Below, one piece after another: positions 57,225-64,000 of a stretch of DNA of 64,000 nt; positions within the stretch are counted from its first letter, which is position 1, and every line of letters starts with the position of its first letter. A program made the position numbers and the translations under genes. Source of the stretch: an uncultured Litoreibacter sp. (lineage in GTDB: Bacteria; Pseudomonadota; Alphaproteobacteria; Rhodobacterales; Rhodobacteraceae); assembly GCA_947493265.1 (NCBI GenBank), contig CANLQL010000001.1, forward strand, positions 124,001-188,000, read 5' to 3'. The notes under the pieces were generated by a model that worked only from the letters and a program-made list of their open reading frames with translations, did no database searches and was not told the origin of the DNA.

Positions 57225-58523
57225 ATGAAGCACTATGCCGGCGATGGCACGCACACAACCAGCTACTACGCGGCATCCGCGAACACCCGGACACTCCGAC
57301 CCGAGCTGGTGGGCGATCAGGAATTCGACATTTGTATTGTTGGCGGCGGTTACTCGGGCCTGTCTACCGGTCTGCATCTTGCTGAAAAAGGTCTGAGGGT
57401 CGCGATTGTCGAAGGCGCGCGCGTCGGCTGGGGTGCGTCCGGCCGCAATGGCGGTCAGGTTGTCAACGGCCTCAACGCCTCCCTCCAGACGATAAAGCGA
57501 CGCTATGGTCAGGACACTGCCAGTTTTGTCGCTGGGCTGGTGATGGAAGGGGCTGATATTATCCGCGAACGCGTCGCAACCTACGACATTCAATGCGACT
57601 TGAAGCCTACGAACATATTCACTGCCTATACCGGCGCGCATATGCGCGAATTGGAGGAGCGGCTGAAGCTATGGCAAAGCTATGGCATCAAAACCCAAGA
57701 GGTGATCGATCAATCCGACATCAGAAAATATGTGGGCAGCGATGTGTACGCGGGCGGTATGATTGATCATGCGGGTGGGCATATGCATCCCCTGAACCTC
57801 GCCCTTGGGGAAGCGGACGCGTTTGAAAAAAACGGCGGTACGTTGTTTGAAATGTCGATGGTCACCAACGTTGATCACGTCGCGAAGCATCCGGTAATCC
57901 GCACAAAGAAAGGCTCTATTACATGCAAAAAGCTTGTTTTGTGCGGTAACGCCTATCTTGGGCATGTCGTGCCGGAATTGGCCTCGCGTGTGATGCCTGT
58001 GTCCACGCAGGTCATGGCGACAGAACCGTTGGACCCTGAAATTGCAGACCGGTTGCTACCGACGGATACCTGCATCGAAGATATACGTTATATTTTGGAC
58101 TATTACCGCCTTTCTGCTGACAAACGGCTGCTTTTTGGTGGCGGTACGGTCTATGGCGGGGCTGACCCCAAGGATATCGAGGCGAAGTTACGCAAGAACA
58201 TGCGCCGGGTGTTCCCAGAGCTTGCAGATACGAAGGTCGACTACGCCTGGAGCGGGAATTTCGCGCTTTCGTTCAGCCGTGTGCCGCAGATGGGACGTCT
58301 GAACGACAATACCTACTTTGCCCATGGGTATTCGGGACATGGCGTCACCGGATCACACACATTCGGCCGTATCCTGTCCGAGGCGATTTCAGGCGACCTC
58401 TCCCGTTTTGACGTGTTCGAAAAGGTCCCGTGGATTCCGTTTCCGGGCGGTCGCATGTTCCGTGTCCCTTATTCCGTGATTGGATCCTGGTACTACGGCT
58501 TCAAAGACCGTTTCGGTCTTTAG
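57225..58523 (+). CDS. FAD-dependent oxidoreductase, PuuB-like (second of three)
   Basis: A DAO-family protein of about 432 residues. FAD motif: ICIVGGGYSGLSTGLHLAEKG, then GWGASGRNGGQVVNGLNAS; C-terminal FAHGYSGHGVTGSHTFGRIL. The N-terminal HTTSYYAASANTRTLRP is shared with the third copy. The start is uncertain: GTG 57192, ATG 57213 and ATG 57225 are all possible; I chose 57225 (GGA seven bases upstream, similar length to its sisters). It is clearly diverged from the first copy, so the three are not recent duplicates. Amine substrate unknown. Confidence 0.85.
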   Translation: MKHYAGDGTHTTSYYAASANTRTLRPELVGDQEFDICIVGGGYSGLSTGLHLAEKGLRVAIVEGARVGWGASGRNGGQVVNGLNASLQTIKRRYGQDTASFVAGLVMEGADIIRERVATYDIQCDLKPTNIFTAYTGAHMRELEERLKLWQSYGIKTQEVIDQSDIRKYVGSDVYAGGMIDHAGGHMHPLNLALGEADAFEKNGGTLFEMSMVTNVDHVAKHPVIRTKKGSITCKKLVLCGNAYLGHVVPELASRVMPVSTQVMATEPLDPEIADRLLPTDTCIEDIRYILDYYRLSADKRLLFGGGTVYGGADPKDIEAKLRKNMRRVFPELADTKVDYAWSGNFALSFSRVPQMGRLNDNTYFAHGYSGHGVTGSHTFGRILSEAISGDLSRFDVFEKVPWIPFPGGRMFRVPYSVIGSWYYGFKDRFGL

Positions 58524-58532
58524 GGGCGAAAA

Positions 58533-59819
58533 TTGACCCATACGAACAGCTACTACGCAGCCACTGCACGTGACAAACGCGGATTTAGCGAGCTTGAAGG
58601 CGACCTCGATGTCGACGTCGCCATTATCGGCGGTGGGTTTACCGGCGTGGCAACAGCGCTCGAGCTTGCTGAGCGCGGGATCAAGGTCGCGCTTTGCGAA
58701 GCGCATCAGATCGGCTGGGGCGCAAGTGGACGCAATGGCGGGCAAATCACAGGTAGCCTATCCGGCGACACCGCGATGGAACGGGAGTTTCGCCGCCAAA
58801 TTGGCGATGAGGCGGTTGATTACGTCTGGAACCTTCGTTGGCGTGGGCACGACATCATTAAATCACGGATCGACAAATACGCGATTGCCTGTGATCTGGC
58901 CTTTGGCCACCTGCAAACAGCTTTGAAACCCCGTCACCTGGCTGATCTGGAACAGACATTTAAAACCGGCATCGCGCGCGGGATGGGCGGCGACTTGCGG
59001 ATGCTAAACGCCAGCGAGATATCGGAGTTTCTGGCAACCGATATTTACGTTGGCGGCTTACTGAACAAACGCAATATGCACATTCATTCCCTGGATCTCT
59101 GTGTTGCGGAAGCGCGGGCCGCCGAAACGCTTGGCGCGATGATCTTTGAAAACTCAAAAGTCGAAAATATCGAGCATGGAAAGCGCTCTCGCATCGTCAC
59201 CGAAAAAGGCTCTATTTCTGCGGAAAAGATATTGATTGCAGGCAACGCCTACCACTTGTTGAACCAGAAGCAGCTTGCAGGAAAACTCTTCCCCGCGTCA
59301 CTGGCAAATATGGCCACAGCCACGCTTGGTGCTGATCTTGCTTATGAACTGAACCCGAAAAATGTGGCCGTTTACGACAGCCGTTTCGTGCTTGATTACT
59401 ACCGGTTGACGGCGGACAACAGATTGATGTTTGGCGGGGGAACGAACTATTCCGGGCGGGACAGCACAGATATCGCGGCGGAACTACGTCCCGCGATGGA
59501 ACGGACTTTCCCACAACTGAAAGGTGTGAAGATCGACTTTAGCTGGGCTGGTCTTGACGGGATTATTCTAAACCGCATCCCACAGGTGGGGCGGCTGAAC
59601 CCGAATACTTTCTTCGTGCAAGGTTATTCCGGTCATGGCATCGGCCTCAGCCATATTCTGGCAGAGGTTACCGCAAAAGCGATCACGGGTGACGACCACG
59701 AGTTTTCGATCTTCGAGGGTGCCCGGCATTGGACATTGCCGGTTGGTCGCGGGCTTGGGAGTTTGATGGTGGCGGTCGGCATGGCCTACTACCGTGCGAA
59801 AGATAGTCTAATTCGTTGA
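58533..59819 (+). CDS. FAD-dependent oxidoreductase, PuuB-like (third of three)
   Basis: A 428-residue DAO-family flavoenzyme. FAD motif: VAIIGGGFTGVATALELAER, GWGASGRNGGQITGSLSGD; C-terminal FVQGYSGHGIGLSHILAEVT. It starts at a TTG (58533) with AGGGG upstream; no ATG occurs near the family's N-terminus (THTNSYYAATARDKRG), so the TTG start is likely. Nine bases separate it from the second copy, so all three belong to one operon with the ligase. It ends just before a convergent inhibitor lipoprotein gene. Confidence 0.87.
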   Translation: MTHTNSYYAATARDKRGFSELEGDLDVDVAIIGGGFTGVATALELAERGIKVALCEAHQIGWGASGRNGGQITGSLSGDTAMEREFRRQIGDEAVDYVWNLRWRGHDIIKSRIDKYAIACDLAFGHLQTALKPRHLADLEQTFKTGIARGMGGDLRMLNASEISEFLATDIYVGGLLNKRNMHIHSLDLCVAEARAAETLGAMIFENSKVENIEHGKRSRIVTEKGSISAEKILIAGNAYHLLNQKQLAGKLFPASLANMATATLGADLAYELNPKNVAVYDSRFVLDYYRLTADNRLMFGGGTNYSGRDSTDIAAELRPAMERTFPQLKGVKIDFSWAGLDGIILNRIPQVGRLNPNTFFVQGYSGHGIGLSHILAEVTAKAITGDDHEFSIFEGARHWTLPVGRGLGSLMVAVGMAYYRAKDSLIR

Positions 59820-59829
59820 AATTAGTGAT

Positions 59830-60090
59830 CTAGCGACAGGTTACGCTGGCAATAAAGCCTTGATCATCGATATCAATCGTCAACCTGTTTGGGCTGAAAT
59901 CCAAGGTAATCGCATCTCCGGGGCGGAGTATCCGGGACCGACTTGGAAGCGTGACAGCCTCCAAGGCAGCCTCTCGCTTTCCAAGCAAATCGGAAAATCG
60001 TTCGGCACCACAATTCAGCTGGCCGTCGAAATCCGACGGATCAGAAGCGCAGGCGGATAGAAGCAGAAAAATTAGAACAGAAAATCTCAT
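59830..60090 (-). CDS. Putative I78-family peptidase inhibitor lipoprotein
   Basis: An 86-residue exported protein. The N-terminal lipoprotein signal ends at the lipobox LSAC ([15 protein letters not shown]). The mature part follows the I78 inhibitor pattern: a cysteine followed by the loop segment ([20 protein letters not shown]), a core [20 protein letters not shown] and C-terminal [13 protein letters not shown] that could form a disulphide with the first cysteine. I78 members inhibit serine peptidases. The gene is convergent with the PuuB array; no peptidase gene is adjacent. Confidence 0.7.
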   Translation of the reverse strand: MRFSVLIFLLLSACASDPSDFDGQLNCGAERFSDLLGKREAALEAVTLPSRSRILRPGDAITLDFSPNRLTIDIDDQGFIASVTCR

Positions 60091-60202
60091 CGGGTCGCTC
60101 TACCCGTTTCTGTTCGGATCGTCAAAATCGATCACACAAAGATTGCATTTCCGCGACTGTTCGCCGAACCTGCAGGCAAAATATCCAAGGAGGAAAAATC
60201 AC

Positions 60203-61315
60203 ATGCGCACCCGTGCCGCCGTTGCCACCGCCGCTGGCAAGCCACTTGAGGTTATGGACGTCAATCTTGATGGGCCCCGCGAAGGCGAAGTTCTGGTCGA
60301 AGTGAAAGCGACCGGGATTTGTCATACGGACGAATTCACCTTGTCAGGTGCGGATCCGGAGGGTCTGTTTCCTGCAATCCTTGGTCATGAGGGCGCGGGG
60401 GTCGTTGTGGATGTTGGTCCTGGCGTGACGTCGCTGAAAAAGGGTGATCACGTGATCCCGCTTTACACGCCTGAATGTCGCGAATGCGAATATTGTCTGA
60501 ACCCAAAGACAAACCTGTGCCAAAAAGTCCGTTCTACGCAGGGGCAGGGTCTAATGCCAGACGGAACCAGCCGGTTCAGCACGCTCGATGGGGACCCTAT
60601 TCTGCACTATATGGGCTGTTCCACCTTCGCCAATCATACGGTTCTGCCTGAAATTGCGCTGGCCAAAGTGCGCCAGGACGCGCCGTTCGACAAAATCTGC
60701 TACATCGGGTGTGGCGTGACGACCGGTATCGGTGCCGTGATCAACACTGCGAAAGTTGAGATCGGAAGCCGTGCGATTGTCTTTGGGCTTGGCGGGATCG
60801 GTTTGAACGTCATTCAAGGTCTGCGCTTGGCCGGTGCTGACCAGATTGTCGGCGTTGACCTGAACGCTGATAAGAAACCAATGGCTGAACGGTTTGGCAT
60901 GACGGATTTCGTCAACCCGAATGAAGTTGACGGTGATCTTGTCGCATACCTCGTCGATCTGACGAAAGGCGGCGCAGACTATACCTTTGATGCGACCGGC
61001 AATGTGGGCGTTATGCGCACAGCACTCGAATCTGCGCATAAAGGCTGGGGGGAATCGATTATTATCGGTGTGGCTCCTGCCGGGGCAGAGATTTCTACCC
61101 GGCCATTCCAACTGGTGACGGGACGCAGCTGGCGCGGAACGGCCTTTGGCGGCGCTCGCGGCCGAACTGATGTGCCCAAGATCGTCGACTGGTACATGGA
61201 GGGCAAGATCGAGATTGATCCAATGATCACGCACACGATGGGTCTTGATGACATCAACAAGGGTTTCGACCTGATGCATGCAGGCGAATCCATCCGTTCT
61301 GTCGTGGTGTATTAA
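60203..61315 (+). CDS. frmA: S-(hydroxymethyl)glutathione dehydrogenase (class III alcohol dehydrogenase)
   Basis: A 370-residue zinc ADH that oxidises S-hydroxymethylglutathione (formaldehyde plus glutathione) to S-formylglutathione. Catalytic zinc ligands include C40 ([10 protein letters not shown]) and H62 (GHEGAG); structural zinc is bound by C92, C95, C98 and C106 ([17 protein letters not shown]). The Rossmann motif is [22 protein letters not shown] lies just before the ATG; the longer upstream frame is not used. fghA lies 1.7 kb downstream on the same strand and completes the pathway; a tetR gene is convergent. Confidence 0.95.
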   Translation: MRTRAAVATAAGKPLEVMDVNLDGPREGEVLVEVKATGICHTDEFTLSGADPEGLFPAILGHEGAGVVVDVGPGVTSLKKGDHVIPLYTPECRECEYCLNPKTNLCQKVRSTQGQGLMPDGTSRFSTLDGDPILHYMGCSTFANHTVLPEIALAKVRQDAPFDKICYIGCGVTTGIGAVINTAKVEIGSRAIVFGLGGIGLNVIQGLRLAGADQIVGVDLNADKKPMAERFGMTDFVNPNEVDGDLVAYLVDLTKGGADYTFDATGNVGVMRTALESAHKGWGESIIIGVAPAGAEISTRPFQLVTGRSWRGTAFGGARGRTDVPKIVDWYMEGKIEIDPMITHTMGLDDINKGFDLMHAGESIRSVVVY

Positions 61316-61334
61316 CTGCCGTTAGCTGCGGGCA

Positions 61335-61952
61335 TTAAGTCCCGTAGCGCGCCAAAAACGTGTCTATTGCACCTTGAATCACCCGATCAATCTCTGACTG
61401 GTCGGGTGTTTCTATTACATTGAAGACCATCTTTATGAAGACATCCGCTTTCATCAATTCGTGAAACTGGTGCGCGGCAAGCTGAACGTCGTCAATCTTC
61501 AAATCACCACGCTGGCAGGCGAAGTGGAAGTACTCGCTGAGGCGCTCAACCATCAAAGCCGGTCCGGAATGGTAAAATTCTCGACCCAACTCCGGGAAAC
61601 GGTCTGATTCAGCGACGCAGATCCGGAAAATTCGGTGCGCGAATTCGGAGGTCAGGAAAGTCATCATCGACCGCGCGACGTTTTCCAGCATTTCGCGCAC
61701 TGGAAGCGGTTCTCCGTCAAATTCGATGGCGCGTTCTGATTGGGCGGCGCATTCGGCGTTCGTCACTTCAATGAACAGAACGCGCTTGTCGGGAAAATAG
61801 CTGTACAGCGTTGCCTTGGAAACGCCAGCCTCGCGGGCAATCAAGTCCACCGTTGCCCCTTCAAAGCCTTCCGCCAAGAAAACTTTACGTGCCCCTGCAA
61901 CGACCTGATCGTATTTCCGACCGCGTTTTATGTCCTGCGCTGTACCGTCCAA
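61335..61952 (-). CDS. TetR/AcrR-family regulator
   Basis: A 205-residue regulator. The helix-turn-helix is GARKVFLAEGFEGATVDLIA then REAGVSKATLYSYFPDKRVL, followed by a ligand-binding helical domain with a C-terminal TetR_C-like region. I take the TTG at 61952 as the start (LDGTAQDIKRG) because GGAGA lies five bases upstream; the frame is open to 62003. It is divergent from the AEC transporter gene and convergent with frmA, so the transporter is the likeliest target. Inducer unknown. Confidence 0.85.
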   Translation of the reverse strand: MDGTAQDIKRGRKYDQVVAGARKVFLAEGFEGATVDLIAREAGVSKATLYSYFPDKRVLFIEVTNAECAAQSERAIEFDGEPLPVREMLENVARSMMTFLTSEFAHRIFRICVAESDRFPELGREFYHSGPALMVERLSEYFHFACQRGDLKIDDVQLAAHQFHELMKADVFIKMVFNVIETPDQSEIDRVIQGAIDTFLARYGT

Positions 61953-62082
61953 TAAATTCTCCTTATCTGTCAGTATATAAACCAAACAGTTCAGTCGGAG
62001 CAACTGATCGCGCGTTTTGCCGTGGGGTAAGCGATATCAGTGTCTTGCTTGCATCTTCTTGCGGACATGGTAGCTCAGCAAA

Positions 62083-63003
62083 ATGTTCGAGATATTCTTG
62101 AAAACGATCCCCTTTTTCTGCCTCATCGGTTTGGGCTATGCGGCAGCGCGGGCGAAATTCTTCAGCCCGCAAGCAACGGCACATCTGACAAAGTTTGTCT
62201 TCTACTTTGCGCTGTCGGCGATGCTGTTCAAATTCTCGGCAAACTTGGCACTCAGAGATATCTTGGATTGGACGTCAATCAGTGCCTATTTCACCGCAAC
62301 TTTGGCTATTTACCTTATAGTGACCCTGGTTGCGATATTGCGACGCCGCGGCATCGAGGAGGGCGCAATCGAGGCTCAATGCGCGGTCATAGGCAATGTT
62401 GGTTTCCTCGGTCTGCCGATGCTCGCATTGCTGATGGGGCCGGAATCCGTTGGCCCGATCATGATGGTTCTGTTCGTCGATCTGATCTTTTTCGGCAGCC
62501 TGGTCGTCATACTGATCACTGGATCAAGGGATGGGCGGGTCTCGATTGGGATTTTGAAGACCGTCGGTCTTGGACTTCTGAAGAACCCAATGATCGTGTC
62601 AATCACATTGGGCGTCTTCTGGGCCGCGTTTGAGCTGCCGATCCCTGACACAGCCAACGTTTTTCTGGATCAACTTGCAGGGGCCGCAACCCCGGGGGCC
62701 TTGTTTGCGATTGGCGCATCGCTGGCCGCCAAATCTGCAGAACGCGTTCAAGTTGCGTTGTGGCTTTCGTCCTGCAAGCTGGTGTTGCACCCTTTGGCTG
62801 TCGCATGTGCCGCGCTTTTCGTGTTCGATGTGAACCCCTATACGGCCAGCGTCATGATCGCCGCCGCAGCACTTCCGACCGCAGGCAACGTCTTCATGGT
62901 GGCCCAGCACTACGGGACAGCGCCGCAGCGCGTCTCTTCCACAATCCTGATATCAACGGTCCTCAGCATCGTGACGGTGTCCGTGGCAATCGGGCTAGTT
63001 TGA
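62083..63003 (+). CDS. AEC-family (auxin efflux carrier-like) transporter
   Basis: A 306-residue membrane protein with about ten helices in two inverted repeats. FFCLIGLGYAAARAKFFSPQ, NVGFLGLPMLALLMGP and the C-terminal ALPTAGNVFMVAQHYG are hallmarks of the AEC family (GNxGFxGxP- and PxAxNVxxxA-like motifs). Members move malate, malonate or other organic acids. Divergent from the tetR gene and 59 bases upstream of fghA; a link to formaldehyde metabolism (for example formate or an organic acid) is possible but unproven. Confidence 0.87.
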   Translation: MFEIFLKTIPFFCLIGLGYAAARAKFFSPQATAHLTKFVFYFALSAMLFKFSANLALRDILDWTSISAYFTATLAIYLIVTLVAILRRRGIEEGAIEAQCAVIGNVGFLGLPMLALLMGPESVGPIMMVLFVDLIFFGSLVVILITGSRDGRVSIGILKTVGLGLLKNPMIVSITLGVFWAAFELPIPDTANVFLDQLAGAATPGALFAIGASLAAKSAERVQVALWLSSCKLVLHPLAVACAALFVFDVNPYTASVMIAAAALPTAGNVFMVAQHYGTAPQRVSSTILISTVLSIVTVSVAIGLV

Positions 63004-63062
63004 TCGCATCCTTGTTCTCTCAGGCGGTCTGAGTTAGCCGTTAAGGACGAGGAGAAGACAGT

Positions 63063-63902
63063 ATGCAAACCATTTCTGAAAACAAAAGTTTCGGGGGTGT
63101 TCAGGGCGTCTATTCCCACGCCTCGAAGGCCTGCAATTGCGAGATGACATTTGGCCTGTTTTTGCCAGATGCTGCAAAGATCGCGCCGGTCCCGGTCATC
63201 TGGTTTCTTTCCGGTCTGACATGTACGCATGAAAATGCGATGGTAAAGGCTGGGATGCAGGCTTGGGCCGCAGAATACGGCGTTGCCGTCGTTTTCCCGG
63301 ACACGTCACCACGCGGCGATGGCGTGGCTGATGATGATGCGTACGATCTTGGAAAGGGCGCGGGATTTTATGTGAACGCGACCCAAGAACCCTGGGCCCC
63401 ACATTTCCAGATGTACGATTATATCGTCTCCGAACTGCCCGACCTGCTGGCTGCGGAATTTGCGATCGACCCGTCCCGGCAATCAATCACCGGACATTCC
63501 ATGGGTGGGCACGGCGCATTAACCATAGCGATGTCCAACCCGGGTCGTTTCAAAAGCGTTTCGGCCTTCGCACCGATCTGCAATCCAACAGAATCCGATT
63601 GGGGCAAGAAACAGCTGACAGCGTATCTCGGTGAGAATCCGGAGACATGGAAGGCGCATGATTCGACCCTAATCATGCGGCAAACAGGGTTTGATGGACC
63701 CGTTCTGATTGATACAGGGACGACGGACCAGTTCATTGACCTGTTGATGCCGGAAGCGCTGTCTCAGGCGATGGCTGCGCGGCGGCAGGAGGGATATTTT
63801 CGGATGCAAAAAGGCTACGACCACTCCTATTTCTTCATTTCAACCTTTATGGAAGACCATATTTCCTTCCATGCAAATGCTCTATTTGGAGATGATCAAT
63901 GA
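63063..63902 (+). CDS. fghA: S-formylglutathione hydrolase
   Basis: A 279-residue esterase D-family hydrolase that releases formate and glutathione from S-formylglutathione. The nucleophile is S146 in TGHSMGGHGAL; FLSGLTCTHENAMVKAGMQ and AAEYGVAVVFPDTSPRGDGV form the oxyanion and substrate region; GTTDQFID and KGYDHSYFFI contain the acid and histidine. With FrmA it makes the glutathione-dependent formaldehyde oxidation route. An AGGAGAAG ribosome site precedes the ATG. The stop overlaps the next start by four bases. Confidence 0.95.
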   Translation: MQTISENKSFGGVQGVYSHASKACNCEMTFGLFLPDAAKIAPVPVIWFLSGLTCTHENAMVKAGMQAWAAEYGVAVVFPDTSPRGDGVADDDAYDLGKGAGFYVNATQEPWAPHFQMYDYIVSELPDLLAAEFAIDPSRQSITGHSMGGHGALTIAMSNPGRFKSVSAFAPICNPTESDWGKKQLTAYLGENPETWKAHDSTLIMRQTGFDGPVLIDTGTTDQFIDLLMPEALSQAMAARRQEGYFRMQKGYDHSYFFISTFMEDHISFHANALFGDDQ

Positions 63903-64000
63903 CCATCAAAGCGGTTGTGTTCGACATTGGAAACGTCCTTGTCACATGGGATCCCGAAAAGCTTTATGACGCCGTAATTGGGGAAGATCGACGCAAGCGT
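63899..64000 (+). CDS. HAD-superfamily hydrolase (3' truncated by window end)
   Basis: Only 34 codons are visible, starting at an ATG that overlaps the fghA stop by four bases. The N-terminus KAVVFDIGNVLVTWDPEKLY is the HAD nucleophile motif of the haloacid dehalogenase/YihX-like group; the first aspartate is in place, while the second position reads G-N rather than D. The rest lies beyond the window. It is probably co-transcribed with fghA. Confidence 0.8.
   Translation, partial: MTIKAVVFDIGNVLVTWDPEKLYDAVIGEDRRKR

Noticed and set aside
61953-62082. A TetR operator in the gap between the tetR and AEC genes
   Set aside because: The stretch around TAAACCAAACAGTTCAGT is only partly symmetric; I could not define a convincing palindrome by eye.
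1-64000. Mobile elements, prophage genes, CRISPR arrays, rRNA genes and long repeats
   Set aside because: I looked for transposase or integrase reading frames, regularly spaced repeats and rRNA-like sequence and found none.

Overview
The window is a gene-dense stretch of chromosome from a marine alphaproteobacterium of the Roseobacter group (Rhodobacteraceae). The inference rests on gene order and content: a bc1 complex operon (petABC), a gcvTHP operon behind a tandem glycine riboswitch, serB divergent from serC-serA with a serC-type leader, a Lrp-type putR divergent from a long PutA, a Rhizobium-type asparaginase, an IalB protein and small alphaproteobacterial envelope proteins. Genes are closely packed, often with 4-nt ATGA overlaps or overlapping convergent ends. 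I see no IS element, integrase, prophage, CRISPR array or rRNA; one tRNA (Lys-TTT) is present.

Layout. 1-4.8 kb: a LacI regulator cut by the window edge, a lone receiver protein, a zinc ribbon, a small membrane protein, then pcaC-pcaH-pcaG and a beta-keto acid cleavage enzyme (protocatechuate ring cleavage). 4.8-10.2 kb: putR/putA and a TetA-like MFS pump. 10.2-15.1 kb: glycine cleavage operon, its riboswitch and tRNA-Lys. 15.2-19.4 kb: dapF, mtaB, two GST-fold proteins, an acetyltransferase and trmL. 19.5-24.8 kb: petABC, aroC, an EamA transporter and an HU protein. 24.9-28.2 kb: ade-amn, an AMP/adenine breakdown pair. 28.3-34.0 kb: a five-gene operon (class II aldolase, membrane fatty acid hydroxylase-like protein, acyl-CoA dehydrogenase, ADP-forming acyl-CoA ligase, CaiD-like hydratase) that looks like a CoA-dependent catabolic route, possibly for a carnitine/butyrobetaine-like compound. 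34-38 kb: serine biosynthesis. 38-44.6 kb: thiolase, hybrid histidine kinase, asparaginase, IalB and rlmN. 44.7-50.2 kb: envelope and peptidoglycan genes (two L,D-transpeptidases around a CAP lipoprotein; mtgA) with queG and a reductase. 50.3-59.8 kb: a polyamine module, with a potFABC-type ABC transporter divergent from a glutamine-synthetase-like ligase and three tandem PuuB-like FAD oxidases. 59.8-64 kb: an I78-type inhibitor lipoprotein, then glutathione-dependent formaldehyde oxidation (class III ADH, TetR, AEC transporter, S-formylglutathione hydrolase) and a HAD hydrolase cut by the window end.

Most of the window is core or well-known accessory metabolism. The points I find most worth a second look are the five-gene CoA operon, the DapF homologue with serine in place of its second catalytic cysteine, the triple PuuB array, the truncated pca cluster with a BKACE enzyme, and two regulatory RNAs plus a 15-bp palindrome in the putR-putA gap.
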